Shown piece by piece: positions 63,511 through 64,000 of a stretch of DNA of 64,000 bases. The notes under the pieces are model-generated. The model worked only from the letters and a program-made list of their open reading frames with translations, was not told the origin of the DNA and ran no database searches. The DNA comes from Acidobacteriota bacterium. GTDB lineage: Bacteria > Acidobacteriota > Terriglobia > Terriglobales > Acidobacteriaceae. The stretch lies in assembly GCA_003225055.1 (NCBI GenBank), contig QIAU01000129.1:17150-81149 (forward strand), given 5' to 3'. The first letter of the stretch is position 1; every line of letters begins with the position of its first letter. Position numbers and translations under genes: made by a program.

Positions 63511-63528
63511 TGTACCACATACGGTACA
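63511..63528 (-). promoter_or_regulatory. Palindromic operator of the HigBA-like module
   Basis: TGTACC-ACATAC-GGTACA is an inverted repeat with 6-base arms and a 6-base spacer, immediately ahead of the toxin gene and overlapping its presumed -10 (TACAAT on the minus strand). It fits a HigA binding site for autorepression. Confidence 0.6.
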
Positions 63529-63556
63529 TAAACAGCCGATATAGGGTTCGGCTGAT

Positions 63557-64000
63557 GATCGCATGATCACCAAGTCGGGGACGAATAGCTATCACGGTTC
63601 GGCGTACTTCTACGACACCGAAACCGCTCTCAACGCCAACGACTTCCTCTCCAAGAAGGCTGGCAACCCGACGCCGCAGTTCTGCCGACAGCAGTTCGGG
63701 GGGGCGATCGGTGGTCCTGTTCGCCAGGACAAGGATTTCCTCTTCTTCGCGTTGGAACGGCAGCGCGAGCACACCTCAAGCTCGGTCGGCAGCTTGATTA
63801 GCGAACTGAACCTGCTAGTGCCTCTTGGGGCACAGCCAGCCCAGGAGATCCCAACCCCATACTTCGATTGGCGGTATAACGGTCGGTACGACCACCGGTT
63901 CAACGACAATCACAGCGCGTTCTTCACCTACAGCGTACAACCCAACCGGTGTGCCTCGCCAAAATTCTGTCCGGCTCTGAAATCAACAGCTTGCACACTT
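63557..64000 (+). pseudogene. 5'-truncated TonB-dependent receptor fragment
   Basis: The plus strand codes, without a stop up to the window edge, for a plug/barrel segment of an Oar-like receptor: MITKSGTNSYHGSAYFYDTE, FCRQQFGGAIGGPVRQDKDF and LFFALERQREHTSSSVGSLI, then YDHRFNDNHSAFFTYSV. The sequence begins in the middle of the plug-to-barrel transition; signal peptide, regulatory domain and plug start are absent upstream, where the toxin-antitoxin module sits instead. The 3' end is beyond the window, so the state of the rest is unknown. Confidence 0.75.

Overview
The window looks like chromosomal DNA of an Acidobacteriota member (Terriglobia/Koribacter-like). The reasons are a GC-rich base composition, three very large Oar-like TonB-dependent receptors that each start with a carboxypeptidase-regulatory (CarboxypepD_reg) domain, a GWxTD-domain protein, a DUF5916-type outer-membrane protein, giant multiheme cytochromes, and a complete division/cell-wall (dcw) cluster for a meso-diaminopimelate peptidoglycan. 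This placement is inferred from gene content; no 16S rRNA gene is present.

Left part (1-8.4 kb): two minus-strand exported multiheme c-type cytochromes (at least 13 CxxCH motifs, cut by the window edge, and 23 CxxCH motifs); a sigma54-type activator whose receiver has lost its phospho-acceptor Asp and conserved Lys; a Tat-exported M24 aminopeptidase-like protein; a tiny CPXCG zinc-ribbon protein; a YbjQ-family protein; and a frameshifted small membrane protein. The stretch from 8.4 to 9.2 kb holds short repeats and the wreck of an alpha/beta-hydrolase gene.

Core (9.2-29.1 kb): the dcw cluster in the order mraZ, rsmH, small orf, ftsL, ftsI (with PASTA), murE, murF, mraY, murD, ftsW, [opposite-strand selenoprotein], murG, murC, small orf, ftsQ, ftsA, ftsZ. 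It starts with a sigma70-like promoter followed by three GTGGT boxes at exact 10-bp spacing, a textbook MraZ operator. Several intergenic gaps carry palindromes, and a related repeat sits in frame inside rsmH. Embedded antisense between ftsW and murG is a deiodinase-like thioredoxin-fold gene whose reading frame is crossed by a UGA exactly at the catalytic Cys/Sec position, followed by a SECIS-like hairpin.

Middle (29.1-55.7 kb): a cytochrome P460-like protein, a decayed DUF5916 gene, a transpeptidase-only PBP, an AMP-forming acyl-CoA synthetase, a MacA/LolD-like adaptor plus ATPase pair, a GWxTD protein with a companion outer-membrane protein, three TonB-dependent receptors around an exported YtcJ-like amidohydrolase, a PilZ protein and a small conserved hypothetical.

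Right part (55.9-64 kb): a tRNA-Lys(CUU) gene followed by an accessory region. It contains an IS inserted in another transposase gene, a three-gene operon (DUF4258 toxin-like protein, MqsA-like zinc-ribbon/HTH regulator, stand-alone Lon-type S16 protease) driven by a promoter with two identical 14-bp palindromic operators, a second copy of the IS that cut off the natural end of the protease gene, a HigBA-like toxin-antitoxin pair, and a truncated TonB-receptor fragment running off the window. The most novel candidates are the toxin/antitoxin/protease module and the deiodinase-like selenoprotein.
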